DNA from: Sphingobium sp. BYY-5
GTDB lineage: Bacteria; Pseudomonadota; Alphaproteobacteria; Sphingomonadales; Sphingomonadaceae
Assembly (NCBI RefSeq): GCF_022758885.1
Contig: NZ_JALEBH010000002.1
Coordinates: 248,001 to 312,000 of the forward strand
Direction: 5' to 3'
DNA: 64,000 nucleotides
Shown here one piece after another: positions 51,771 to 61,241 of this stretch. A program made the translations under genes and the position numbers. Within the stretch, counting starts at the first letter, position 1, and each line of letters starts with the position of its first letter. Under the pieces are notes generated by a model, which was not told the DNA's origin, searched no databases, and worked only from the letters and a program-made list of their open reading frames with translations.

Positions 51771-54275
51771 GTGACGCGTCGCATATTGTTCCAGATTCAT
51801 TGGTTTCTTGGGATCACTGCCGGACTCGTGCTCGCTGTCATGGGCGTAACCGGCGCCTCGCTGAGCTTCGAGGACGAGATCATGGCGACGATCAGTCCCG
51901 GCATCGTGACGCTCGCCCCCGACAATATACCCAGTCTCACGCCCGATGCCGTCATCGCCCGCGCCTCTGCCCAACGCGACGGCCTGCGGGTCGCTTCCCT
52001 GACGGTGGAGGCTGACCCGGCGCGCGCCTGGCAGGTGCAGTTCGATCCGGTGAAGGGCAAGGGCCGGCGTGGCGAGCGCAGCTATATCGATCCGCGCAAT
52101 GGCCGTCTCCTGGGTCAGGCCAATGGCGCCACTTTCTTCCGCACGATGGAAGATCTGCATCGTTGGCTCGCCTTGCCGGGCGGTGGCAATGGCATTGGCC
52201 GGCAGATCACGGCCTTTTCTGCGATCGCCCTCTTCTTCTTCGCCCTGTCCGGCCTCTATCTGCGCTGGCCACGCAAGCCGCTCGACTGGCGCGCCTGGTT
52301 GGTGCTCGACCTGCGCAAGAGCGGCCGCAATCTCTATCGCGCCCTCCATGCCGTGATTGGCGGCTGGGTCGTGATCTTCTATTTGTTGAGCGCCTGCACG
52401 GGTCTTTGGTGGTCCTATGACTGGTATCGGCAGGGTATGCTTTATGCGCTGACCGGCCAGACCAGCCGTGGCGAGGCTGAGCGTCCCGGCAAGCCGCAAA
52501 AGAGCGCCGCCGATGTGTCCGGCTTGTCGTACGCTTGGCCGACAGTGCAGAAGGCCATAGATAACCGGTTCGAATCCATATCGATCACCTTGCCCAAGGG
52601 TAACGAACCGGCGCGCTTCCGGGCTCTTCTGCCCCATGCCCGTCACGAACGGATGACCGACAATCTGCAGGTCGACCTCGCGCAAGGCCGCATCCTCAAG
52701 GTCGAACGCTATGCCGACCGAAGCCTGGGACAGGTCATCGCGACATCGATGTACGAACTGCATCGCGGCGCCTTCTTCGGCCTGCCGGGGCGAATCATCC
52801 TGTTCCTCACCAGCCTCGCCATGCCGCTCTTCACCGTGACCGGCTTCCTGCTCTACATCGCCCGCCGGCGGCGAAAGAGACCTTTGGAGCCTCTGTCGCT
52901 GGACAATCTTCCCGCGACGATCGACGCGCAGGCCACGCTGGTGGTCTTCGCCAGCCAGACCGGCGGCGCGGAACGGCTGGCCCGCCAGACCGCCGCATCG
53001 CTGGGCGGCGCGCGCGTGGAATCGCTTTCCTCGATCGACGCTGCGCTGCTAGCACAAGTCGATCGGGCGTTGTTCGTCGTCAGCACCTATGGCGAAGGCG
53101 AACCGCCCGACGGCGTCCGTCGCTTCGCGCGGCAGGCGATGGCGACGCCCTCGGATGCCGCGCATCTCCATTATGCCGTGCTGGCGCTGGGCGATCGGGA
53201 ATATCCCGATTTCTGCGCCTTCGGTCATCAGGTCGATCATTGGCTCCATGCCGGTGGCGCACAGCGCCTGTTCGACATGATCGAAGTGGATGGAGAGGAT
53301 AGTGACGCCCGGCGGCAATGGCAGCAGCAACTGGCCGCACTCGGCGCGCGTCCCGATGTTCCTGACTGGACACCGGCGCGCTACGAACCCTGGCGATTGG
53401 CCGAACGACGCCTGCTCAATCCCGGCAGCGCGGGCGGCAGCGCCTGGCTGATCGCACTGGAACCCAATGGCGGACCGCTGCCCGATTGGGAAGCGGGTGA
53501 CATTGCCGAAATCCTGCCGCAAAATGATCCGATACGGGTCGCCGCCCTGATCGAAACGCGGAATGATGGCGTGGAAATGATGGTCGAAGACCATCTCCTT
53601 GCCGGTCAGCTAGCCCGCAGCATCCTGCCCGACTCTCTCGCGCCGGCGAATGCCATACCGGACCTGCGCCCCCTGCCCCATCGGGAATATTCGGTCGCCT
53701 CCATTCCCGGCGATGGCCGGATCGAATTGTTGGTGCGACAATTCATCCGCACCGACGGCAGCCTGGGCCTGGGTTCGGGCTGGCTGACCCAGCATGCGCC
53801 TCTGGGGGCGGAGATCAGCCTGCGCGTCCGCGCCAATAGCGGTTTTCGCGCACCCCACGGGGATCACCCGCTGATCTTGATCGGCAACGGCACGGGCCTT
53901 GCCGGACTGCGCGGCCATCTGCGCCAGGCAGCGGCCAGAGGCAGCAAGGGCCATTGGCTTTTCTTCGGTGAACGCAACGCTCTCCATGATGCCCTTCTGG
54001 CCGACGAACTGGATGCCCGGCTGGCCGACCGCACGCTTGCCCGGCTCGACCGTGCCTGGTCGCGTGATCCCGGTTGTGGTCGCTATGTCCAGCATCTCGT
54101 GATGGAAGCTGCAGAAACCATTGGCGAGTGGGTCGATCGGGGCGCCGCCATCCTGGTTTGCGGCAGCCTGGAGGGGATGGCCCCCGCAGTCGACATCGCC
54201 CTGCGTGCGGCGCTGGGCGATGAACGGCTCGAAGCAATGGCCGAGACCGGTTTCTATCGCCGCGACATTTACTGA
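51771..54275 (+). CDS. PepSY-transmembrane flavodoxin-NADPH reductase fusion, probable ferric-siderophore reductase
   Basis: The frame is open from 51621, but the GTG at 51771 (AGGGG upstream) gives the family-like start TRRILFQIHWFLGITAG and an 834-residue product. The N-terminal part is a PepSY-TM membrane domain with about four helices, including LHAVIGGWVVIFYLLSACTG. From about residue 390 comes a flavodoxin fold (VVFASQTGGAERLA, STYGEGEPPD), then a CysJ-like FAD/NADPH domain (LIGNGTGLAGLRGHL, end YRRDIY). Similar proteins beside TonB siderophore receptors reduce ferric siderophores. It is 27 nt from the siderophore receptor, so co-transcribed. Confidence 0.85.
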   Translation: MTRRILFQIHWFLGITAGLVLAVMGVTGASLSFEDEIMATISPGIVTLAPDNIPSLTPDAVIARASAQRDGLRVASLTVEADPARAWQVQFDPVKGKGRRGERSYIDPRNGRLLGQANGATFFRTMEDLHRWLALPGGGNGIGRQITAFSAIALFFFALSGLYLRWPRKPLDWRAWLVLDLRKSGRNLYRALHAVIGGWVVIFYLLSACTGLWWSYDWYRQGMLYALTGQTSRGEAERPGKPQKSAADVSGLSYAWPTVQKAIDNRFESISITLPKGNEPARFRALLPHARHERMTDNLQVDLAQGRILKVERYADRSLGQVIATSMYELHRGAFFGLPGRIILFLTSLAMPLFTVTGFLLYIARRRRKRPLEPLSLDNLPATIDAQATLVVFASQTGGAERLARQTAASLGGARVESLSSIDAALLAQVDRALFVVSTYGEGEPPDGVRRFARQAMATPSDAAHLHYAVLALGDREYPDFCAFGHQVDHWLHAGGAQRLFDMIEVDGEDSDARRQWQQQLAALGARPDVPDWTPARYEPWRLAERRLLNPGSAGGSAWLIALEPNGGPLPDWEAGDIAEILPQNDPIRVAALIETRNDGVEMMVEDHLLAGQLARSILPDSLAPANAIPDLRPLPHREYSVASIPGDGRIELLVRQFIRTDGSLGLGSGWLTQHAPLGAEISLRVRANSGFRAPHGDHPLILIGNGTGLAGLRGHLRQAAARGSKGHWLFFGERNALHDALLADELDARLADRTLARLDRAWSRDPGCGRYVQHLVMEAAETIGEWVDRGAAILVCGSLEGMAPAVDIALRAALGDERLEAMAETGFYRRDIY

Positions 54276-54302
54276 TTTTCGAACCTACAGGACTTAAATC
54301 CC

Positions 54303-56396
54303 ATGGCAGCCCGTTTTCTGGCCCCGTCCCTTCTTGCCCTTGCTTTTGGCAGCATCATGCCCGCTCACGCCGCAGAAGCGGCTGCCGACAACATCATCAT
54401 CACCGCCCGCGCCCAGACGCTCTATCGCGTGCAGGATACGGAGGTGGGCAAGGTTCCGGCCAATCCGCTCGACATGCCGCAGTCGGTACAGGTCATCAAC
54501 AGCGACATGATAGAGGATCAGGGCGCTCGCGACATTCGCGACCTTTACCGCAATGTGCCTGGCCTCAGCGCCAATAACTACGCCACCGTCACCTTCCGCG
54601 GCTTCCGCCAGGACACGACCTATTATGACGGGCTGCGCGGCGATCCGTTCCAGACCTTCTCCGTGCCGCAACTCTTCACCATCGACCGGGTGGAGTTTCT
54701 GAAAGGCCCGGCCGGTATGCTCTACGGCGCAGGATCACCAGGCGGAACGATCAACTATGTGACCAAGAAGCCAAGCGAGACCTTCGCCGCCAATATCCGG
54801 GCCATCGCCGGCGGGCGTAGCCGCTATGGCGGATCGGGCGACGTTACCGGGGCGCTCGACGCCAGCGGTGCGATCAGCGGTCGCCTCGGCCTTGTCTACG
54901 AGGATTTCGACAGTTACCGCGTAAACGCCAGCAGCAGGACGATCATCGCCGATGGCGGCCTTAAATTCCGGCTGGACGAAAACACCAGCCTGACGGTGCA
55001 GATCACCGACTATGACCAGGATCTTCCCGGCAACCGGCTGCGTGGGATTCCCGTGGACGCGAATGGCAATTTCCTGACCTACCGTAGCTGGAACCACAAT
55101 GAACCGGGTGATTTCATCCGCTATAATGGCCTCGTCAGTCAGGCCCGGCTGGACAGCAAATTGTCCGAAGCGGTGTCCTTCAACGTCGCGGGCCGCTGGT
55201 TCCGCTATCGCGAGCATCAGGAATATCATGAACCGGTCGCCCTGCGCGACACCGATGCCGACGGCATCTTTGACAGCATCACCCGCGAATTCCGCGCCCA
55301 GCGACGCAATGTCGAAGGACTGTCCTTCGGCTCCAATTTCGTGGTCAAGACGAACACCGGCCCGATCAATCACACCATCCTGCTGGGCGGCGACTGGTAT
55401 CGGGAGGATGCGAACAGCCGTCTGCAATCAAGCCGGAATGTGCCAATGCTGTCGCTGAACGACCCGCAATATGGCACGGCAAACCCGATCGACCTGTCGA
55501 CCTTGCCGATTACGCGAAGCGACGCCCGTGTGACCCGCTACGGCGTCTATGTTCAAGACCAGATCGGCTTCGGCGATCATATCATCCTGGTCGGCGGCGT
55601 CCGGCGCGACTGGTTCAAGGACGAGGATCATATCGCCGGGACCCAGGCGGACGCCAGCGCCACGACCTGGCGCGGCGGTGCGATCTACAAGCCGCGCAAG
55701 GACGTCTCGCTCTATTTCAACTGGTCGCAATCCTTCGAACCGCAAAGCGTGGCCAACCAGTCGCCATTGGTGGGCGGCCCCTTCTCGCCCGAAACCGGGA
55801 ACCAGATCGAGGCGGGCGCCAAGACCGACCTGCTCGACGGCCGTATCCAGGCGACGGCGGCCCTCTATCGCATCGTCCGGCGCAACGTGCTGCAAATCGA
55901 CGACAACCAGGATGCCGTCAATGGCGTGGATCAAATGGCGCCAGTCGGTGAAGTGACCAGCAAGGGCATCGAACTGACTCTGACCGCTGATATCACCCGC
56001 AACTGGCTTGTGTCGGGCAGCTATGCCTATAATGACACGCGCATCACCGGCAGTGCCGAAGGCCAATCGATCGACAATAGCGTCGGCGATCGTTTTCCCA
56101 ACGCACCACGGCACCAGGCCGGCTTCTGGACCCGCTATCAGATCCCCGCGATAGACACGGCCATCGCCTTTGGCGGCCAGCATGTGTCCAGCCAACTGGA
56201 TCGTTCGGGCGACCGGTTGAAGCCTTTCACCATCTTCGATACGACGCTCACCAAGAGTTTCGCCTTTGCCGAGGTGAAGTTGCGTATCGAGAATATCTTC
56301 GACAAATATTATGCCGTGTCCGGCTTCACCGGTCCCAAGGGCGCCTATATCGGCAATGCGCGCAGTTGGTTCATCGAATTGCGCAAGCGGTTCTGA
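54303..56396 (+). CDS. TonB-dependent siderophore receptor
   Basis: A 697-residue receptor of the TonB-siderophore type: a short signal (to about AHAAEAA), IIITARAQTLYRVQDTEVGK, the classic NPLDMPQSVQVINSDMIEDQ, then FRGFRQ, RVEFLKGPAGMLYGAGSPGG and a C-terminal Phe. It is smaller than the sugar-type receptors in the window and is clearly iron-siderophore (ferrichrome/hydroxamate-like by overall style, not proven). It follows the membrane reductase in the same operon behind a Fur-box-like site. Confidence 0.9.
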   Translation: MAARFLAPSLLALAFGSIMPAHAAEAAADNIIITARAQTLYRVQDTEVGKVPANPLDMPQSVQVINSDMIEDQGARDIRDLYRNVPGLSANNYATVTFRGFRQDTTYYDGLRGDPFQTFSVPQLFTIDRVEFLKGPAGMLYGAGSPGGTINYVTKKPSETFAANIRAIAGGRSRYGGSGDVTGALDASGAISGRLGLVYEDFDSYRVNASSRTIIADGGLKFRLDENTSLTVQITDYDQDLPGNRLRGIPVDANGNFLTYRSWNHNEPGDFIRYNGLVSQARLDSKLSEAVSFNVAGRWFRYREHQEYHEPVALRDTDADGIFDSITREFRAQRRNVEGLSFGSNFVVKTNTGPINHTILLGGDWYREDANSRLQSSRNVPMLSLNDPQYGTANPIDLSTLPITRSDARVTRYGVYVQDQIGFGDHIILVGGVRRDWFKDEDHIAGTQADASATTWRGGAIYKPRKDVSLYFNWSQSFEPQSVANQSPLVGGPFSPETGNQIEAGAKTDLLDGRIQATAALYRIVRRNVLQIDDNQDAVNGVDQMAPVGEVTSKGIELTLTADITRNWLVSGSYAYNDTRITGSAEGQSIDNSVGDRFPNAPRHQAGFWTRYQIPAIDTAIAFGGQHVSSQLDRSGDRLKPFTIFDTTLTKSFAFAEVKLRIENIFDKYYAVSGFTGPKGAYIGNARSWFIELRKRF

Positions 56397-56402
56397 CGAT
56401 CG

Positions 56403-57869
56403 CTAGAAGCGGAAACTGATCCAGCTTCCGAGGAAAGCGGAGTCGGTATAGCCGGCGCGCCGGAGGACTGTGCCGGCCTTGAGATATTCCGCCCGCGTCG
56501 TCAGCGTCAGCCGGGGAGCGATGTTGTAAATCAATTGCGCGCGCGCCAGGCGCGCGACGGACTTGCCCGCAACCGTCTCCGTCCCGACATAGGGCGTATA
56601 ATTGGCGCGATAGACGGCATCCTTCTCATCGTCGCGCCATGTGAACTGATATTCGAAGGACGCGCGCAGCTTGTCGGTCGGGTTGAAGCTGACATTCGGC
56701 GCGATCGCGATCATGTTGGTGGCGGTCAGGAACAGGCCGTAGCTGAAATAGATATTGTTGCCGTAGGGCGCATAGGCGTTGCGCAGCGTGCCCTTGTCAT
56801 AGCCTCCGCCGCCGCTGCCATAGTCGACATGCACGCCAATCTTCGGGGCGGCCTTGTCTTTGCCCAGGCGCCAATTCTGCGCAAAAAAGGCCTGCCAGGC
56901 ACGGATCGGCCGATCCTGGAACTCGCCATATTGATGGACCAGCGTCCAGTCGAGATTGAGCCGACCAACATCGCCCCAGAGCCGCGCGCCCGCATAATAG
57001 CGTACTGCCGGTGCAATGACGCCGCCCCAGGTGCCGACGCGGTTGCGTCGCCGCCAGAAAAAGGGGTCGAAGAACAGCTTCGATCCACCCAGCCACTGTT
57101 GCGGCACCACGAAACCGGCGGAAACCCCGCTGAACCGCCGATTCCTGTCGGGCACGTCATCGCCCAGGCCGCCATTGCCCAGATCCGTGGTCTCGAAATC
57201 GAACAGCGTCGCGCGCATGGTCGGCGTACGCACCCAGGTGCGGGCGCCGTTCAGGACGAACCGGATGGTGTTGTTGTCGCGTTGGGAAATCAGCAGATTG
57301 GGGCCATCGGTGAATTCCTGCCGCCCATATCTTACGCCCAGTTCGACATTGTCGATCCGCGTCTTCGCCTCCGCGAAATATTGCTGATAGACAAAGCTGT
57401 TGCTGAACGTACCCGAAGGCGTGCCGATATTCTTGCCGCCGATCTGGCCATGGGCAACCTCCCCATAGAAGCGCAGATGATCGCCGACATGCAGGTCCGC
57501 GCCGGCAACCAGGCGGACAATGTCCTGCCGTTGTTCCGGCCCTTCGATCAACTGCGGGTTGCTGGTCAAGTTCATGCGCAGCCGCGCTTCGCCGCTCAGC
57601 GTCAGATAAATGTCGCCGTCAGCGGCAATCGGTATATATTTCAGCCGGTCGAGCAGGTCGTCGCGCTTAGCAGGATCGCGATAGACCCGCCAGTCTTCGG
57701 CCCAGCGTGACAAGTTATAGCCGTTGACGGTGGCGCCATCGCTCTGCGCCGCGGCGGGGTAGCTGGCGGGCGGCGGGGTTTCCGGAGCGCTGTCGGATGG
57801 CGGTGCTGTCGCCATGGCGGGGGTAGCGCAGGCAAGCGCCGCCAGGCCCCAAAGCGGGCGAATTATCAT
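56403..57869 (-). CDS. Alginate-export-type outer-membrane porin
   Basis: A 488-residue protein with a signal peptide (to about AMATA) and a proline-rich segment (DSAPETPPPASYPAAAQ). It is a beta-barrel of the alginate_exp/AlgE group: SGEARLRMNLTSNPQ, RYGRQEFTDGPNLLIS, and a terminal aromatic (WISFRF). Such porins often pass small organic acids or solvents. It follows dctA by 66 nt on the same strand, so it probably works as the outer-membrane pore for the DctA substrate. The two converging gene ends near 56400 are only 6 nt apart. Confidence 0.82.
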   Translation of the reverse strand: MIIRPLWGLAALACATPAMATAPPSDSAPETPPPASYPAAAQSDGATVNGYNLSRWAEDWRVYRDPAKRDDLLDRLKYIPIAADGDIYLTLSGEARLRMNLTSNPQLIEGPEQRQDIVRLVAGADLHVGDHLRFYGEVAHGQIGGKNIGTPSGTFSNSFVYQQYFAEAKTRIDNVELGVRYGRQEFTDGPNLLISQRDNNTIRFVLNGARTWVRTPTMRATLFDFETTDLGNGGLGDDVPDRNRRFSGVSAGFVVPQQWLGGSKLFFDPFFWRRRNRVGTWGGVIAPAVRYYAGARLWGDVGRLNLDWTLVHQYGEFQDRPIRAWQAFFAQNWRLGKDKAAPKIGVHVDYGSGGGGYDKGTLRNAYAPYGNNIYFSYGLFLTATNMIAIAPNVSFNPTDKLRASFEYQFTWRDDEKDAVYRANYTPYVGTETVAGKSVARLARAQLIYNIAPRLTLTTRAEYLKAGTVLRRAGYTDSAFLGSWISFRF

Positions 57870-57935
57870 GTCATCCTCTCCAATATGGAGGCGCTATCCT
57901 CGCCGGGCGCGCCTTCCTCTATACTTCAATCCGTA

Positions 57936-59276
57936 TCAGGCGGCCGCCAGTTCCCGCGCCGCTTCCGTGGCGACAGGCGCAGGCAGGCGGCCCGACAGCG
58001 CATCGTCCAGCTTCTGCCGGTCCAGCTTGCCCTCCCAGCGGGCAACGACGATGGTCGCCACCGCATTGCCGATGAAATTGGTAAGGCTGCGGCATTCGCT
58101 CATGAACCGGTCGACACCCAGGATCAACGCCATGCCCGCGACTGGCACGGTCGGCACGATGGAAAGCGTCGCGGCGAGCGTAATGAAACCCGCACCGGTG
58201 ACGCCAGCCGCTCCCTTGGATGACAGCATCGCCACGCCCAGCAACAATATTTCCTGGCCAAGCGTCAGTTCAACCCCAGTGGCCTGCGCGATGAACAGCG
58301 CCGCCAAGGTCATGTAGATATTGGTGCCGTCCAGGTTGAAGCTGTAACCGGTCGGCACGACCAGACCGACGACCGACTTTTCGCAGCCCGCCCGCTCCAT
58401 CTTTTCGATCAGGTTGGGCAACGCAGCTTCGGATGAGGAAGTGCCCAGCACCAGCAGCAGTTCCGCCTTAAGGTAGCGTAGCAACTTGAAGATGGAAAAG
58501 CCGGTGAGCCGCGCCACCGTGCCCAGCACGACGGTCACGAAGAGTATCGACGTCAGGTAGAAGGTCGCCACCAGCGCCCCCAGATTGACGAGGCTGCCGA
58601 CGCCATATTTGCCGATGGTGAAGGCGATCGCGCCGAACGCGCCAATCGGAGCGGCCCGCATCAATATCGACACCAGCTTGAAGACGATCAGGCTGACCCG
58701 CTCCAGGAAGCGCACGACGGGTTGGGCCGGTTCACCGACCAGGCTGATCGAAATGCCAAACAGGATAGCGATCAACAGGATCTGAAGGATATTGCCGCCG
58801 GTGAAGGCACCCACCAGCGTGGTGGGAATGATGTCCAGCAGGAAACCCGTCAGCGTGCTATCATGCGCCTTGGCCGCATAATCCGCGACCGCCGCGCCAT
58901 CGAGCGTCGCCGGATTGATGTTCATCCCCGCGCCGGGACGAACCAGATTGGCGACGATCAGGCCCACTACCAGTGCCAGGGTCGAGAAGGTCAGGAAATA
59001 GGCAAAAGCCTTGCCCGCCACGCGACCGACCGATCCCAGTTCCTTCATGCCCGCGATGCCCGTGACGATGGTCAGGAAGATGACCGGCGCGATAATCATC
59101 TTCACCAGCTTGATGAAGGCGTCGCCGAGCGGCTTCAGCGCCTCGCCATAGCTGGGCCAGAAATGGCCAAGCGCCGCGCCCGCCATGATCGCGACCAGCA
59201 CCTGCACATATAGCTGCGAGGCCAATCCACCTTTGCGCGGTTGCGCAACAGCGGTCGGAAAATTCTGTTCGATCAT
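57936..59276 (-). CDS. dctA: C4-dicarboxylate:cation symporter DctA
   Basis: A 446-residue sodium/proton:dicarboxylate symporter. It has SNF-like hairpins ([20 protein letters not shown]), the substrate motif [20 protein letters not shown] and a serine-rich [13 protein letters not shown]. It imports succinate, fumarate and malate. The start at 59276 is chosen over an extended reading frame. Its promoter lies in the gap shared with the divergent dctB-dctD pair. Confidence 0.93.
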   Translation of the reverse strand: MIEQNFPTAVAQPRKGGLASQLYVQVLVAIMAGAALGHFWPSYGEALKPLGDAFIKLVKMIIAPVIFLTIVTGIAGMKELGSVGRVAGKAFAYFLTFSTLALVVGLIVANLVRPGAGMNINPATLDGAAVADYAAKAHDSTLTGFLLDIIPTTLVGAFTGGNILQILLIAILFGISISLVGEPAQPVVRFLERVSLIVFKLVSILMRAAPIGAFGAIAFTIGKYGVGSLVNLGALVATFYLTSILFVTVVLGTVARLTGFSIFKLLRYLKAELLLVLGTSSSEAALPNLIEKMERAGCEKSVVGLVVPTGYSFNLDGTNIYMTLAALFIAQATGVELTLGQEILLLGVAMLSSKGAAGVTGAGFITLAATLSIVPTVPVAGMALILGVDRFMSECRSLTNFIGNAVATIVVARWEGKLDRQKLDDALSGRLPAPVATEAARELAAA

Positions 59277-59486
59277 CGCAGGCGCTCCATCTCCACGACT
59301 GCAAACTATGCCTGTCTGCAATCGCCTGAAGCGTCACCCGATGCGGAAGATACCGCAAGGCTGGTCTGAGATTGTGAGCAAACTGTTGTTATTAATATGA
59401 TATATTTGAAACAGGCGCCGAGCTTGACGCATGAATGTGCGATTTTCCACATCGCGCGTGCCATTTTTGTGTGATAATCCACACAA
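59277..59486. promoter_or_regulatory. dctA/dctB divergent control region with two 16-bp DctD-box candidates
   Basis: Two copies of a TGTGYGATWWTCCACA element lie at 59436-59451 and 59468-59483, 32 nt apart (three helical turns). The second extends to TTTGTGTG...CACACAAA with 8-bp arms. They sit 160-207 nt upstream of dctA and just before dctB. A perfect short dyad TGCGG...CCGCA lies at 59342-59357. An AT-rich tract (59388-59408) suits a promoter. No good -24/-12 sigma-54 motif is seen. Confidence 0.65.
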
Positions 59487-61241
59487 ATGACCGTTTCGCG
59501 ATTTCTGCGCCTGTGGCCGCTGCTCCTTGTCGCCGTGGCGATGCTGGCAGCCTGCCTGCTGTTTGCCGATCGCTATGGGCAGGCTATGCGCGACCAGTTT
59601 CTGGCGGACCAGCGCAGCGATGCTGCGGTACAGACCCGGTCGATGCTGCGCCTGCTGGAATCGGAGTTGCAGAAATTCCGTCTCATTCCAGTCGTCCTTG
59701 GTGAATATTCCGATGTCCGGGCTGCGCTGCAATCGGACCATGTCGACGCAGCACTCAACGACAAGCTGGCCCTGCTCGCCGACAAGACCGGCGCAGCGGC
59801 AATCTATGTCCTCAATGCATCGGGCATGTCGGTTGCCGCATCCAATGCGCGCCAGCCCAACAGCTTCCTTGGCCAGGACTATAGCTTCCGTCCTTATTAT
59901 CAGCTTGGCTGGCGTAAGGGCGGCGGTGAATATTTTGCCCTGGGCACGGTCAGCCACCGACCCGGCCTTTATCTATCGCGCCGGGTGGAAGGGCCGAATG
60001 GACCGATCGGGGTCATCGTCGTCAAGATGGAGTTCGACGCGATCGAGCGCGCCTGGGCGGATCGGCAGGCCTGGACCTTCGTCGCCGACCAGAATGGCAT
60101 ATTGTTGTTGAGCAGCGATCCTGCCCGCCGTTTCCATGGGCTGCATCCAGTTTCACCGGCGTTGCGCGCCCGTATCCAGCGCGCGCTTCAATTCGGCAAC
60201 GCGCCGCTGCAACCGCTGGGGTTGACCCTCGCGTCCGATGGCAGCACCCGCCTGCGTGACGGCAGTCAGGCGATGACGGCCAGCCTGGCGGTCCCGGTAG
60301 CCGGCTGGCGGCTCTACCATGTCACGCCGATCGATACGGGATTGGCGGCAGCCGCGCAGCGAACGCAGATTGCGACCTATTTGTTCGCCGCCTTGCTGCT
60401 CCTGCTCTTCGCCGCCCTCTTCTGGATCACGGCACGCCGCCGCCGGACGGTGCGCGACCGCATCCTGCTCAAGCGGGAAGTGGCGCTGCGGACCGAAGCG
60501 CTTGCCCATGAGATGGAGGCGCGCACGCTGGCCGATCGCCGCTATCGCCAGGCGCGCGAGGAGCTTGCCCATGCCAACCGGCTGGGGACACTTGGCACCA
60601 TCTCGGCCGGGGTGGCGCATGAAATCAACCAGCCGGTCGCGACGATCCGCACCTTTGCCGAAAATGCCGCCCTGTTCCTGGGGCGCAACCAACCCGACAA
60701 GGCCGGCGCCAACCTGCGCGAGATCGTCGCGATGACTGACCGGATCGGCAGCATCACCGCACAATTGCGCCGCTACGCCCGGCGGGGCGTGGGCGAGATC
60801 GGGCCAGTGCCTCTGATCGACGCTATCGAGGGAGTCCGCCTGCTGGTGGCGGATCGGTTCCGCAGCGCAGGCGTTCGGCTGACCCTGCCCCGGCCCGATA
60901 CCGCACTGAAAGTCCGTGCGGGCCGCGTCCGGCTGGAACAGGTATTGGTGAATTTGCTCCATAATGCGCTGGAGGCCGTGGGGGATCAGTCGAATGGCTG
61001 GGTGGAAGTCACGCTGGCGGACCATGATGACCGGCTGTTCCTGGACGTGCGCGACAGCGGGCCGGGCATAGCCGAAGCGTTGCGCGACGACATCTTCATG
61101 CCCTTCGCTACTTCCAAACCGAGCGGCCTGGGTCTGGGGCTTCATATCGCGCGCGACATCATGGTCGAATTTGGCGGCGCGCTAGACCATATCGCCAACG
61201 ATCCGCACACCATGTTTCGCATGACATTGGTAAAGGCATGA
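59487..61241 (+). CDS. dctB: Dicarboxylate sensor histidine kinase DctB
   Basis: A 584-residue membrane sensor: helix 1 (LWPLLLVAVAMLAACLLFA), a periplasmic double-PAS (dCache-like) sensor region (residues about 30-285), helix 2 (YLFAALLLLLFAALFWITA), a coiled linker, then the H-box GVAHEINQP with His378 and a GHKL ATPase (NLLHNALEA, DSGPGIAEALRDDIF, GLGLGLHIARDIM). It senses C4-dicarboxylates and phosphorylates DctD. No Shine-Dalgarno sequence precedes the ATG, and one operator-like repeat ends only 3 nt before it. The stop overlaps dctD by 4 nt. Confidence 0.92.
   Translation: MTVSRFLRLWPLLLVAVAMLAACLLFADRYGQAMRDQFLADQRSDAAVQTRSMLRLLESELQKFRLIPVVLGEYSDVRAALQSDHVDAALNDKLALLADKTGAAAIYVLNASGMSVAASNARQPNSFLGQDYSFRPYYQLGWRKGGGEYFALGTVSHRPGLYLSRRVEGPNGPIGVIVVKMEFDAIERAWADRQAWTFVADQNGILLLSSDPARRFHGLHPVSPALRARIQRALQFGNAPLQPLGLTLASDGSTRLRDGSQAMTASLAVPVAGWRLYHVTPIDTGLAAAAQRTQIATYLFAALLLLLFAALFWITARRRRTVRDRILLKREVALRTEALAHEMEARTLADRRYRQAREELAHANRLGTLGTISAGVAHEINQPVATIRTFAENAALFLGRNQPDKAGANLREIVAMTDRIGSITAQLRRYARRGVGEIGPVPLIDAIEGVRLLVADRFRSAGVRLTLPRPDTALKVRAGRVRLEQVLVNLLHNALEAVGDQSNGWVEVTLADHDDRLFLDVRDSGPGIAEALRDDIFMPFATSKPSGLGLGLHIARDIMVEFGGALDHIANDPHTMFRMTLVKA

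Noticed and set aside
59456..59475. Possible sigma-54 promoter for dctA (TGGCACG on the minus strand at 59457-59463)
   Set aside because: The -12 part reads ATGT instead of TTGC, and it lies between two operator repeats; with GAFTGA lost in DctD it is probably chance.
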